A DNA stretch of 9,484 nucleotides from Nitrososphaera sp. UBA217 (GTDB lineage Archaea > Thermoproteota > Nitrososphaeria > Nitrososphaerales > Nitrososphaeraceae): positions 29,276 through 38,759 of the forward strand of contig DAOL01000049.1 of the NCBI GenBank assembly GCA_002501845.1, given 5' to 3'. Numbering within the stretch: position 1 is the stretch's first letter; the number at the start of each line of letters is the position of its first letter. The notes under the pieces were generated by a model that had not been told where the DNA came from, made no database searches, and saw only the letters and a list, made by a program, of their open reading frames with translations. This document shows positions 1 to 5,874 of the stretch, one piece after another. The position numbers and the translations under genes are program-made.

Positions 1-1059
1 CTGTCGCCTTCCCAGCAGGAAGACCCGGACATGTTTGTGCATATTACAAGGCGCGACAGCAAGGGCGTCTATATCACAGGCGCAAAGGCCCATCAGACTG
101 GCTGCATCAACTCGCATTGGATAGTCGTCATGCCTACGATGCGATTAAAGGCCGAGGACAAGGACTATGCCCTAGTTGGCGCAGTCCCTGTGGACGCGCC
201 CGGCATCGCCTACATCTACGGTAGGCAATCGTGCGATACGCGAAGCATGGAGGGAGGCGAAATCGACGCCGGCAACGTCATGTATTCCGGCCAGGAGGCC
301 ATGGTGATCTTCAAGGACGTGTTCATTCCAAACGAGGTGATATTCATGAATGGCGAATACGAGTACGCCGCCATGCTTGTTGAGCGCTTTACCTGCTATC
401 ACAGGCGCAGCTACGTCTGCAAGACGGGCCTCGGCGACGTTCTCATAGGCGCAGCAGCGGCAATCGCCGACTACAACGGTGTTGCCAACGCTTCACATAT
501 CAAGGACAAGCTTGTCGAAATGACCTATCTTAATGAAGCAATATTTGGCGCAGGAATCGCGTCTTCATACATGTCCCACAAGACGTCATCAGGCAACTGG
601 CAGAATGACGACATGCTGGCAAACGTCTGCAAACATAGCGTCACTCGATTTCCGTACGAAATAGGCCGGATGGCGCAGGATATTGCTGGCGGCCTTATGG
701 TTACAATGCCCTCAGAGAAAGAGTTCCGCAGCTCGGTGACTGGACCCCTCCTTGAAAAATACCTGAAGGGGAGAAAGGGAGTCTCGACGGAAAACAGGAT
801 GAGGATTTTGAGGTTGATTGAAAATATGACACTTGGGCGAAATGCTGTAGGATATCTAACAGAATCTATGCACGGTGCAGGATCACCCCAGGCACAAAGG
901 ATCCAGATCGCCCGACAGATGCAGCTGGAATACAAGAAAAAGGCTGCCAAGAGGCTGGCAAACGTTAAAGAAGGCGAAGCCGCAGAGACAGCGCTTGAGT
1001 CATCAGAATACTTTGACAGGATATTTGGCCATAACGAAAAGAAGAAGAAAGCCAAATAG
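1..1059 (+). CDS. abfD: 4-hydroxybutyryl-CoA dehydratase, C-terminal part (5'-truncated by window edge)
   Basis: This FAD- and [4Fe-4S]-dependent enzyme converts 4-hydroxybutyryl-CoA to crotonyl-CoA, a key step of the 3-hydroxypropionate/4-hydroxybutyrate CO2-fixation cycle of Thaumarchaeota. The frame is open from base 1, so the gene begins outside the window. About 352 residues are present of a family that is usually about 500, so the N-terminal part, including the first two cluster cysteines, is missing. The core contains the stretch HRRSYVCKTGLGDVLIGAAA. Its His (400-402) and Cys (418-420) match the His and third Cys that bind the cluster in the clostridial enzyme. The protein ends in a lysine-rich tail (NEKKKKAK). 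The first in-frame ATG, at 31, is internal and not the true start. No partner gene of the cycle is nearby. The family assignment is firm; the physiological role is inferred from the lineage. Confidence 0.95.
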   Translation: MSPSQQEDPDMFVHITRRDSKGVYITGAKAHQTGCINSHWIVVMPTMRLKAEDKDYALVGAVPVDAPGIAYIYGRQSCDTRSMEGGEIDAGNVMYSGQEAMVIFKDVFIPNEVIFMNGEYEYAAMLVERFTCYHRRSYVCKTGLGDVLIGAAAAIADYNGVANASHIKDKLVEMTYLNEAIFGAGIASSYMSHKTSSGNWQNDDMLANVCKHSVTRFPYEIGRMAQDIAGGLMVTMPSEKEFRSSVTGPLLEKYLKGRKGVSTENRMRILRLIENMTLGRNAVGYLTESMHGAGSPQAQRIQIARQMQLEYKKKAAKRLANVKEGEAAETALESSEYFDRIFGHNEKKKKAK

Positions 1060-1071
1060 CCTTCACCAAGA

Positions 1072-1083
1072 ATCGCTAGCGAT
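1072..1083. repeat. Perfect 12-bp palindrome after the dehydratase gene
   Basis: ATCGCTAGCGAT is its own reverse complement and begins 12 bases after the dehydratase stop codon. T-rich sequence follows at 1091-1100. A perfect palindrome without a loop is a weak RNA hairpin, so this could be a terminator-linked element, a protein site or chance. Confidence 0.35.
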
Positions 1084-1139
1084 ATCAAGCTATTACTTTT
1101 GATTAATCTTCCGGTCAACTCGCGTTCAAAAAGGGTTAT

Positions 1140-1162
1140 TTATCGGTTCAACGATAATTAAT
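1140..1162 (+). promoter_or_regulatory. Promoter of the TFE-beta/rlmE operon with inverted repeat
   Basis: A TATA-like element TAATTAAT (1155-1162) is centred about 30 nt before the TTG start at 1189, which fits a leaderless transcript. Directly upstream and touching it is an inverted repeat, TTATCG-GTTCAA-CGATAA (1140-1157), with 6-bp arms. A second AT element, TTATTTAT (1136-1143), would give a leader of about 20 nt instead. The repeat could be an operator, but arms this short also occur by chance. Confidence 0.5.
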
Positions 1163-1188
1163 GATGTCTTACTTCGGGGTTATGTTGA

Positions 1189-1596
1189 TTGAAATTAAAT
1201 GAGGCTCAAATTGAAGATATTACCGGCAAGGTTTTCCGCACTATAATCAGCAATGGCAAGGATGGCATACTGCAGTCGGAGCTGTGGAAGGAGCTTGATC
1301 TGACGAGCCGCGACGGCTCTCGTGTGGCCATCCGCCTAGAAAAACGCTCGCTCATCCGGCGCGAAAAAATCCTTGAAAGTGGCCGATGGACCTACAAGCT
1401 GTTTGCCGTCAAACTGCCGGTTGACACCACAAGCATCGAACAGGCGCCCTGCTTGACATGTCCTGTCGAGCATATGTGTTCTCTTGAGGGCTCGTATAGC
1501 CCCACGAGCTGTAACTTAATCGAAGACTGGCTCATCAATTCCTTCGACAACAGCAATTCAAACAAGAAACCACAAAAGCCTTCTACTAAAAAATGA
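1189..1596 (+). CDS. Archaeal transcription initiation factor TFE-beta (RPC39/RPC34-like), winged helix plus Fe-S motif
   Basis: This 135-residue protein has a winged-helix domain (about residues 10-75) followed by a cysteine motif, C88-x2-C91-x5-C97-x10-C108. The segment CLTCPVEHMC...SPTSCNLIEDWL closely resembles the C-terminal [4Fe-4S] motif of eukaryotic RNA polymerase III subunit RPC39 (CGLCPVFDDC...SPSNCIYMTEWL as I recall it). Archaeal TFE-beta has this architecture; it pairs with TFE-alpha and helps RNA polymerase open the promoter. The start is TTG at 1189, because a stop codon lies immediately upstream in frame (1186-1188). The out-of-frame ATG at 1182 stops after six codons. The lysine-rich tail (about 120-135) is probably disordered. 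The last 4 bp overlap rlmE. General annotation would probably call it hypothetical or a MarR-like regulator; the cysteine motif argues for TFE-beta. Confidence 0.85.
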   Translation: MKLNEAQIEDITGKVFRTIISNGKDGILQSELWKELDLTSRDGSRVAIRLEKRSLIRREKILESGRWTYKLFAVKLPVDTTSIEQAPCLTCPVEHMCSLEGSYSPTSCNLIEDWLINSFDNSNSNKKPQKPSTKK

Positions 1597-2186
1597 GACT
1601 TGCTGACGCGCGCAAAGACCAGTACCGCCGGCTGGCAAAAGACCAGGGGTACCGCGCAAGGTCGGCTTACAAATTATTGCAACTCAACAATTCTTACCAC
1701 ATTATCAAAAAGGGCAGCAAAGTGGTCGATCTCGGGTGCGCTCCGGGAGGCTGGCTGCAGGTAGTTACAAAAGAAGTGGGACAGGCTGGCAAGGTTGTCG
1801 GCATAGACCTAAAGCCTGTCGAGTCGGTTGCCGGTGCAACGGTGCTGAAGGGCAGCATCGAGGATGTGGACATGTTTGAGAAAATCGTCGGCATCTTGGG
1901 GAGCAAGGCCGACGTCATCCTGTCTGATCTTGCCCCAAACGTGAGTGGCCTGTGGGACATTGATCACGCGCGCCAGATCTCCCTCTCTGCAACCGCGCTC
2001 GGCTTTGCTCGTCAGGTCTTGAGAGTGGGGGGAAGCGCCGTGTTCAAGGTGTTCGAGGGCGATTTGCTGAACGAGTTTAGGGCTGATTTGAAGACTAGCT
2101 TTGGCCGGGTTCTCCTAAACAAGCCTTCGGCAAGCCGGCAGGAGAGCAGCGAGCTTTACATTGTCTGCCTCGACTTTAAGCAATAG
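1593..2186 (+). CDS. rlmE: 23S rRNA (uridine-2'-O-)-methyltransferase RlmE (FtsJ/RrmJ)
   Basis: This SAM-dependent 2'-O-methyltransferase of the RrmJ/FtsJ family acts on the A-loop of 23S rRNA (U2552 in E. coli numbering) late in assembly of the large subunit. At 197 residues it is close to the E. coli protein (about 209). The SAM-binding motif VVDLGCAPGGW lies at 44-54. The catalytic K-D-K-E tetrad is complete: K27 (in SAYKL), D112 (SDLAPN), K152 (FKVFEGD) and E187 (SSELY). The ATG at 1593 overlaps the TGA of TFE-beta (ATGA), so the two are probably transcribed together and translationally coupled. No separate promoter is visible. A different rRNA or tRNA ribose as the substrate cannot be excluded from sequence alone. 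Confidence 0.95.
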   Translation: MRLADARKDQYRRLAKDQGYRARSAYKLLQLNNSYHIIKKGSKVVDLGCAPGGWLQVVTKEVGQAGKVVGIDLKPVESVAGATVLKGSIEDVDMFEKIVGILGSKADVILSDLAPNVSGLWDIDHARQISLSATALGFARQVLRVGGSAVFKVFEGDLLNEFRADLKTSFGRVLLNKPSASRQESSELYIVCLDFKQ

Positions 2187-2188
2187 TT

Positions 2189-2204
2189 CCTCTTCTAGAC
2201 GAGG
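2189..2204. terminator. Imperfect palindrome after rlmE, possible terminator
   Basis: CCTCTTCTAGACGAGG begins three bases after the rlmE stop and is palindromic apart from one mismatched pair. Short T-rich sequence follows (2220-2226). Archaeal termination usually depends on T-runs rather than hairpins, so this is a weak call. Confidence 0.25.
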
Positions 2205-2245
2205 GCTCACTTCGGAAGATTATTTCAATAAACCAAATAACCCTC

Positions 2246-2271
2246 GATTAAAGTTGATTAAATTAATTAAC
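2246..2271 (+). promoter_or_regulatory. DUF373 promoter: phased GATTAAA repeats and 19-bp near-palindrome
   Basis: GATTAAA occurs at 2246-2252 and again at 2256-2262, exactly 10 bp apart (one helical turn). GTTGATTAAATTAATTAAC (2253-2271) is palindromic at 8 of 9 base pairs. The TATA-like TTAATTAA (2263-2270) lies inside it, about 40 nt before the TTG start, so a leader of about 10-15 nt is expected. A weaker element, TGTAAACA (2273-2280), sits at leaderless distance. A regulator covering the palindrome would block the TATA box. Confidence 0.5.
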
Positions 2272-2305
2272 CTGTAAACAATTCTGTAAAGTACTGACAT
2301 CCAAA

Positions 2306-3478
2306 TTGCCGCACTCTGATTTTGAGAAAAGCAGCCCAGAAGGCGCCAAGATCGCAAGCCACTCAAAAGAGGCTTCGCACAACAAAATTCTTGTATTATG
2401 CATAGACAGAGACGACGATATTGGTTCAAAGGGAGGAATTGAGACTCCGATTGTTGGTCGCGACGCGTGCATCAATGCAGGCACGAGACTCGCGATCGAA
2501 GACCCGGAAGACGCGGACTCGAACGCGATTTTTGGCGCGGTAAAGACGTATGAGGAGCTTGTGAGCAAGGGTTACACGGCTGAGGTCGCCGTAGTGGCCG
2601 GCAAGTTCAACAGAGGCGTTGAGGCTGACGAGAAGATCAGCCTTGAGGTGAAAAGCATACTTGAGAAATACCATGCTGACGGTGCAGTGATCGTGTCAGA
2701 CGGGGAGGACGACGAGACAGTAATGCCTGTTATTCAGTCAAGGGTACCGGTGATCTCGGTTCAGCGCGTCATCATAAGGCACAGCAGGAGCGTGGAATAC
2801 TCCTACGCGGTGCTTGGCAGGTATCTGAAGATGCTCGTTTACGATTCGCAGTATTCCAAATTCTTCCTTGGCGTGCCCGGCGTCCTGCTGGCAGCGGGTG
2901 CGCTAGCGGTCATTTTCGATGCCGGAAAGTGGATCACTGCCATCATATTGGCAATCCTTGGCGGCGCGTTCATTGTCAGGGCATTTGACATCGACAAAAC
3001 GCTAAGCTCATTTGGCAGGCTGACGCCTACTTCATTCATCAAGATATTCTCTATCATCGCCGGCGTTCTCATGATACTGGCAGCGATTGCAAACGGCATC
3101 TCTAGCATCCCAACAAACATGCTCAGGCAGGGCATGAGTGCGCTCGACGTCCTGTCAAACAGGGTCATTGTAGGCAGCTTTACCACTGGCACCATAACGC
3201 TGCTGTGGATAGGTATTGCTACAATCCTAGGCGGTGTCCTACTCAGCAACTGGTTCAGGGGAAGCGCGAGGACAATGTCAGATATCCTCCGTTTGGCTGT
3301 GCTTGCCCTGCTCTACATACCTGTGCTCCAGTTCACGTCCGTGCTCACAGAGGGCACAAACCCATTCACGCTAATCTCGTCCCTCTTGATAGGACTTGCA
3401 GTGTCGCTTGTAGCCGCGACCTTCCTGTATCAATACTTCAGGAACAAAAAGGGCGGCAGCGAAGTTCTGAAACACTAA
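2306..3478 (+). CDS. DUF373 family membrane protein
   Basis: This 390-residue protein has a soluble N-terminal domain (about 26-180) and a C-terminal block of about six membrane helices (roughly 187-205, 208-226, 244-263, 287-313, 328-345, 353-377). The soluble domain begins with a beta strand and acidic loop, KILVLCIDRDDDIG (27-40), and has a second acidic loop, SDGEDDE (131-137). This pattern is typical of the archaeal DUF373 family, whose function I do not know. The acidic loops suggest metal or nucleotide binding, which is inference. The TTG at 2306 is the first usable start after an in-frame stop at 2276-2278. The first 25 residues are polar and precede the conserved core, so a start further downstream cannot be excluded. 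The gene has its own promoter and no obvious operon partner, unless the small reading frame at 3506 is co-transcribed. Confidence 0.85.
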   Translation: MPHSDFEKSSPEGAKIASHSKEASHNKILVLCIDRDDDIGSKGGIETPIVGRDACINAGTRLAIEDPEDADSNAIFGAVKTYEELVSKGYTAEVAVVAGKFNRGVEADEKISLEVKSILEKYHADGAVIVSDGEDDETVMPVIQSRVPVISVQRVIIRHSRSVEYSYAVLGRYLKMLVYDSQYSKFFLGVPGVLLAAGALAVIFDAGKWITAIILAILGGAFIVRAFDIDKTLSSFGRLTPTSFIKIFSIIAGVLMILAAIANGISSIPTNMLRQGMSALDVLSNRVIVGSFTTGTITLLWIGIATILGGVLLSNWFRGSARTMSDILRLAVLALLYIPVLQFTSVLTEGTNPFTLISSLLIGLAVSLVAATFLYQYFRNKKGGSEVLKH

Positions 3479-3505
3479 TGTAAAGGTGCCTAGAAACGAC
3501 AAGGC

Positions 3506-3652
3506 GTGTCACAGCATGGCGACTACGACCAACAGCAGCAAAAGTGGTATTGCGGTTACTGGATGACGCAGCAAGAATGGCTCGATATACATGATTATGC
3601 GCCGCCTACGCTCCAGCAGCAAGAAGACCAACCGGAAGAAGATGAACAGTAA
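3506..3652 (+). CDS. Candidate small protein, 48 residues, Gln/Trp/Tyr-rich
   Basis: A GTG-initiated frame follows DUF373 after 27 bp and ends in TAA. The product starts VSQHGDYDQQQQ, has an aromatic core (KWYCGYWMTQQEWLDIHDY, residues 13-31) and ends in an acidic tail (EDQPEEDEQ). Three Trp, four Tyr and one Cys in so short a frame are unusual for random DNA. The core faintly resembles half of a degenerate zinc-finger/HTH segment, but only one Cys is present, so I assign no function. There is no clear promoter of its own; AAAGGTG at 3482-3488 is a distant possible ribosome site. The codon-aligned opposite strand encodes a hydrophobic frame (see findings), so the coding strand is not certain. 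I favour this strand because it has a normal start. Confidence 0.45.
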   Translation: MSQHGDYDQQQQKWYCGYWMTQQEWLDIHDYAPPTLQQQEDQPEEDEQ

Positions 3653-3664
3653 ACCTGCAAAAAA

Positions 3665-3673
3665 CTTACAAAT
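3665..3673 (+). promoter_or_regulatory. TATA-like element of the Nudix gene
   Basis: CTTACAAAT is centred 26 nt before the TTG at 3695, the spacing expected for a leaderless archaeal transcript. It supports TTG as the true start. Confidence 0.45.
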
Positions 3674-3694
3674 AGCCAGCTCAATCTCAAACTA

Positions 3695-4129
3695 TTGGTA
3701 GACGAGCGGTCCGCCGGCGCAGTGGTGTTCTACATGGAGGACAACGCGGAGCCGGAATACCTGCTCTTGCACTACACCGCAGGCCACTGGGATTTTCCAA
3801 AGGGCAACATCGAGGCCGGCGAGAACGAAAAGCAGGCCGCCACCCGCGAGATAAGAGAAGAAACCGGCATTACAGACGTCGAATTCCTTGACGGCTTTCA
3901 CATGAAAATCGAATACAAGTACAGGCACGGCAAGAGGCTTGTCCAGAAGGAGGTTGTGCTTTTCCTTGCTCGGACGCGCACGCACCAAGTTACTCTTTCG
4001 CACGAGCACATCGGGTTTGCTTGGAGAAAATTTGACGACGCTATGCAACAGCTGAGTTTTCGTAATGCCAAGAACTTGCTATCAGCAGCCAGGGATTATT
4101 TGCAGAAGCGATCACTTGCGTACCGATAA
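3695..4129 (+). CDS. Nudix hydrolase, bis(5'-nucleosyl)-tetraphosphatase (Ap4A hydrolase) type
   Basis: This 144-residue Nudix hydrolase carries the complete box G-x5-E-x7-REUxEExGU at residues 37-59 (GNIEAGE ... REIREETGI), including the metal-binding glutamates E52, E55 and E56. The context HWDFPKGNIEAGE and the C-terminal pattern LSHEHIGFAWRKFDDAMQQL (about 108-127) resemble the NUDT2-like asymmetric Ap4A hydrolases, which cleave diadenosine tetraphosphate to ATP and AMP. It probably clears dinucleotides made by aminoacyl-tRNA synthetases. Other Nudix substrates, such as 8-oxo-dGTP or mRNA caps, cannot be excluded. The start is TTG, supported by the TATA-like element 26 nt upstream. Its last 18 bp overlap the convergent pyrF gene tail to tail. 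Confidence 0.9.
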   Translation: MVDERSAGAVVFYMEDNAEPEYLLLHYTAGHWDFPKGNIEAGENEKQAATREIREETGITDVEFLDGFHMKIEYKYRHGKRLVQKEVVLFLARTRTHQVTLSHEHIGFAWRKFDDAMQQLSFRNAKNLLSAARDYLQKRSLAYR

Positions 4130-4843
4130 AATCTTGTTTTGGATTTCTTTTGCAACCTTGTCCGGCTGCTTGGACTCTACTATCGACCTGCCAATTATCA
4201 AATAGTCTGCGCCGCTACTGACTGCCCGTGTAGCATCGCCGCCCTGCGCTCCGATTCCAGGCGAATATACAGGCAACCGCTTCGCCATCTGTGTTAGAAT
4301 GTCAAGCTGGGCTGCGCCAACTACGACGCCGTCGGCCCTGGCGTGGGCTGCCCTATCAAGAAACTCCCTATACAAACCTCGGCCGCCAACCTCGAGCCCA
4401 AAGCCCTCCTTTGCTCCGGGGTGGCTCATATAGACCAGCGCAATGACTCCTACATTTGACCTGTGTGCCTTTTGCGCAATCGCCGCCAGCCCGCCCTTGC
4501 CTATAAAGGGGTTTGCTATCAAGGCGTCAAAGCCCATCCTTGTCAGGTGCTCGACTGCAACTTCGTTAGTGTTTTCAATGTCGTTCAACTTGATGTCCGC
4601 GATCGATTGCAGGCCGTACGAATGCAGGAGCTTATTTATCTGCGATATTTCAGACGCAGACAGCGGGAGGATAATGTGGAAATTCATCTTGACTGCGCAA
4701 ATGTGTTGCTCTACGACGCGGATGGTTTTCGCTGCGAATTCCGACAGGTTACGCCTGTTTGCCGGCGGGTCGAGCGCTAGCACTATCGGGCTTTTCTTGG
4801 CGTCAGCTGCTCTGGCGATTCTTTTGCGAAATGGCCTAGTCAT
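4112..4843 (-). CDS. pyrF: Orotidine 5'-phosphate decarboxylase
   Basis: PyrF converts OMP to UMP, the last step of de novo pyrimidine synthesis. The 243-residue protein has the expected TIM-barrel landmarks: LALDPP near the N terminus (D25), K52 in AVKMNF, the catalytic D-x-K-x2-D motif DIKLND (D83, K85, D88) followed by IENT, SPGIGAQGG (194-202) and the phosphate-gripping IIGRSI (216-221). Length and motifs fit the archaeal enzyme. The ATG at 4841-4843 lies inside the end of the upstream gene, an 8-bp overlap, so translation is probably coupled and transcription starts upstream of 5516. The 3' end overlaps the convergent Nudix gene by 18 bp. No other pyr gene is in the window. Confidence 0.96.
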   Translation of the reverse strand: MTRPFRKRIARAADAKKSPIVLALDPPANRRNLSEFAAKTIRVVEQHICAVKMNFHIILPLSASEISQINKLLHSYGLQSIADIKLNDIENTNEVAVEHLTRMGFDALIANPFIGKGGLAAIAQKAHRSNVGVIALVYMSHPGAKEGFGLEVGGRGLYREFLDRAAHARADGVVVGAAQLDILTQMAKRLPVYSPGIGAQGGDATRAVSSGADYLIIGRSIVESKQPDKVAKEIQNKILSVRK

Positions 4844-5516
4844 AGGTCTTTACCAGTGGGTGGTCCACTGCAAGCCTTATCACCTTGAGGTAGACGTAAC
4901 CGTGCTCCTCCGGCCTTGCAGAGAATACTGGCTGCTCGGCCCTCTGACTCGAATAGCGCAGGAACGGCTCCCTTGGCTCTTGGTTCAGTGCAACATAGTA
5001 AAAGTATGATATAGTTTCATTGTCACTTGCGCTCATTGTGGCGCCAAGGAATATCTTGCCCCCGCGTCCCCTGAACAAGAACAGCGGCAGTGGCGGCTCC
5101 TCGTACATGGTCTTGTAGGCGGCAACCTTGGCAAGGCTCGATAAATCTTTCAATTTTATGACGGTATAGCCAGACTTTTTCTCAATCTTTGCAGACCTTG
5201 CAAGCGCGCGCGGAAATTTCTCCACCTTCAGGATTGGTGAGTAGACAAAAGTGGGGTTGTCTACCGAGGCGGCAAGTAAAACTTCTTCAACTCCGTTGCT
5301 TACCCGATAAGCAAGGTACTGACCGTCTTTAGAGTCGCTCTCTGCGTAATAGATAACCGGTCTGCCGTTGATAAAGTCAGTCTGGGCCGCCAGCACTTCA
5401 TGCTTGTTGAATTGAAGCGAAAATGTCGGCAGGGGTGTCCGCTCCAGCGCGCATACCAGCCTGCCGAAGTCCTTCAGGCCTGCCAATGCAATGTAGCATG
5501 GCGCTTTGAGCGGCAA
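4836..5516 (-). CDS. Unrecognised 226-residue protein encoded upstream of pyrF
   Basis: I do not recognise this family. The sequence predicts a soluble, mainly beta protein. It has alternating hydrophobic strands such as VIYYAESD (54-61), EEVLLAAS, GKIFLGATMSAS and ISYFYYVALN, and no signal peptide, membrane helix or metal-ligand cluster. It opens with CYIALAGLKDFGRLV (7-21), which looks like a strand-turn-helix. The start is TTG at 5514-5516, exactly 28 nt from a TATA-like element on its strand, which supports a leaderless mRNA. Its stop (4836-4838) overlaps the pyrF start, so it is almost certainly in one operon with pyrF. That could mean a link to pyrimidine metabolism or merely shared housekeeping expression. 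A lineage-restricted archaeal protein is likely. Confidence 0.8.
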   Translation of the reverse strand: MPLKAPCYIALAGLKDFGRLVCALERTPLPTFSLQFNKHEVLAAQTDFINGRPVIYYAESDSKDGQYLAYRVSNGVEEVLLAASVDNPTFVYSPILKVEKFPRALARSAKIEKKSGYTVIKLKDLSSLAKVAAYKTMYEEPPLPLFLFRGRGGKIFLGATMSASDNETISYFYYVALNQEPREPFLRYSSQRAEQPVFSARPEEHGYVYLKVIRLAVDHPLVKTYD

Positions 5517-5559
5517 ATCGCAATATTGTTAATACGTGCAGTATTAAAGTCATCGCAAT
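5517..5559. promoter_or_regulatory. Mirror-symmetric bidirectional leaderless promoter
   Basis: TTAATAC-GTGCA-GTATTAA (5529-5547) is an inverted repeat with perfect 7-bp arms. Each arm is TATA-like on its own strand. The arm centres lie 28 nt from the two divergent TTG start codons (5516 on the minus strand, 5560 on the plus strand), and the symmetry axis at 5538 is 22 nt from each. The whole 43-bp space is therefore one compact divergent promoter serving two leaderless transcripts. Confidence 0.7.
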
Positions 5560-5874
5560 TTGGACAAGCTGAGCGAGCTCGTGGGAAAAGCCAAGGCAAT
5601 TGTTGCAGGCGACCCTGACAGGACGTCTATGTGGTGGGCATACGTCGCGTTGGAATATGCCATCATGGATCTGAAGCTGCGTTACAACCTGGAAGGAGAA
5701 GTCGCGCCGGAAAAGCTTGCAAAAAAAGCAATTGACATCATTGAAGCAAGGTCAATGCTTGCTAGGATCGACCTGTCGTCAGACAGGAAAAAGCTGCTCT
5801 ACGACCTGCGATCATGCAGGGATGTCGTCAAGGCCCTTGTCGCAAGCTATGACCGGCGGTCAACCACGTCGTAG
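5560..5874 (+). CDS. Small helical protein of unknown function, 104 residues
   Basis: I do not recognise this family. The predicted protein is almost wholly alpha-helical and soluble. It has an aromatic helix, MWWAYVALEYAIMDLKLRY (24-42), then EKLAKKAIDIIEARSMLARI and a basic C-terminal helix ending YDRRSTTS. There are no Cys pairs, signal peptide or nucleotide-binding motif. It superficially resembles a HEPN-type helical bundle but lacks the R-x4-6-H motif, so I do not assign it. The TTG start sits 28 nt from its arm of the shared divergent promoter. It is therefore probably co-regulated with the 226-residue gene and pyrF on the other strand. Its last 28 bp overlap the end of the convergent purA gene. 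Confidence 0.75.
   Translation: MDKLSELVGKAKAIVAGDPDRTSMWWAYVALEYAIMDLKLRYNLEGEVAPEKLAKKAIDIIEARSMLARIDLSSDRKKLLYDLRSCRDVVKALVASYDRRSTTS

Noticed and set aside
525..1118. 197-codon open frame on the minus strand opposite the dehydratase gene
   Set aside because: It is antisense to a firmly identified gene, reads as low-complexity serine/phenylalanine-rich sequence and has no family features.
2839..3249. 136-codon minus-strand frame inside DUF373
   Set aside because: It mirrors the membrane-helix codons of DUF373 and has no promoter or plausible product.
4443..5009. 188-codon open frame on the plus strand opposite pyrF and its upstream gene
   Set aside because: It lies antisense across two co-transcribed genes, one with clear catalytic motifs, and its product has no recognisable domain.
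5560..5874. HEPN-toxin assignment for the 104-residue helical protein
   Set aside because: The family's R-x4-6-H catalytic motif is absent, and the divergent partner gene does not resemble an antitoxin.
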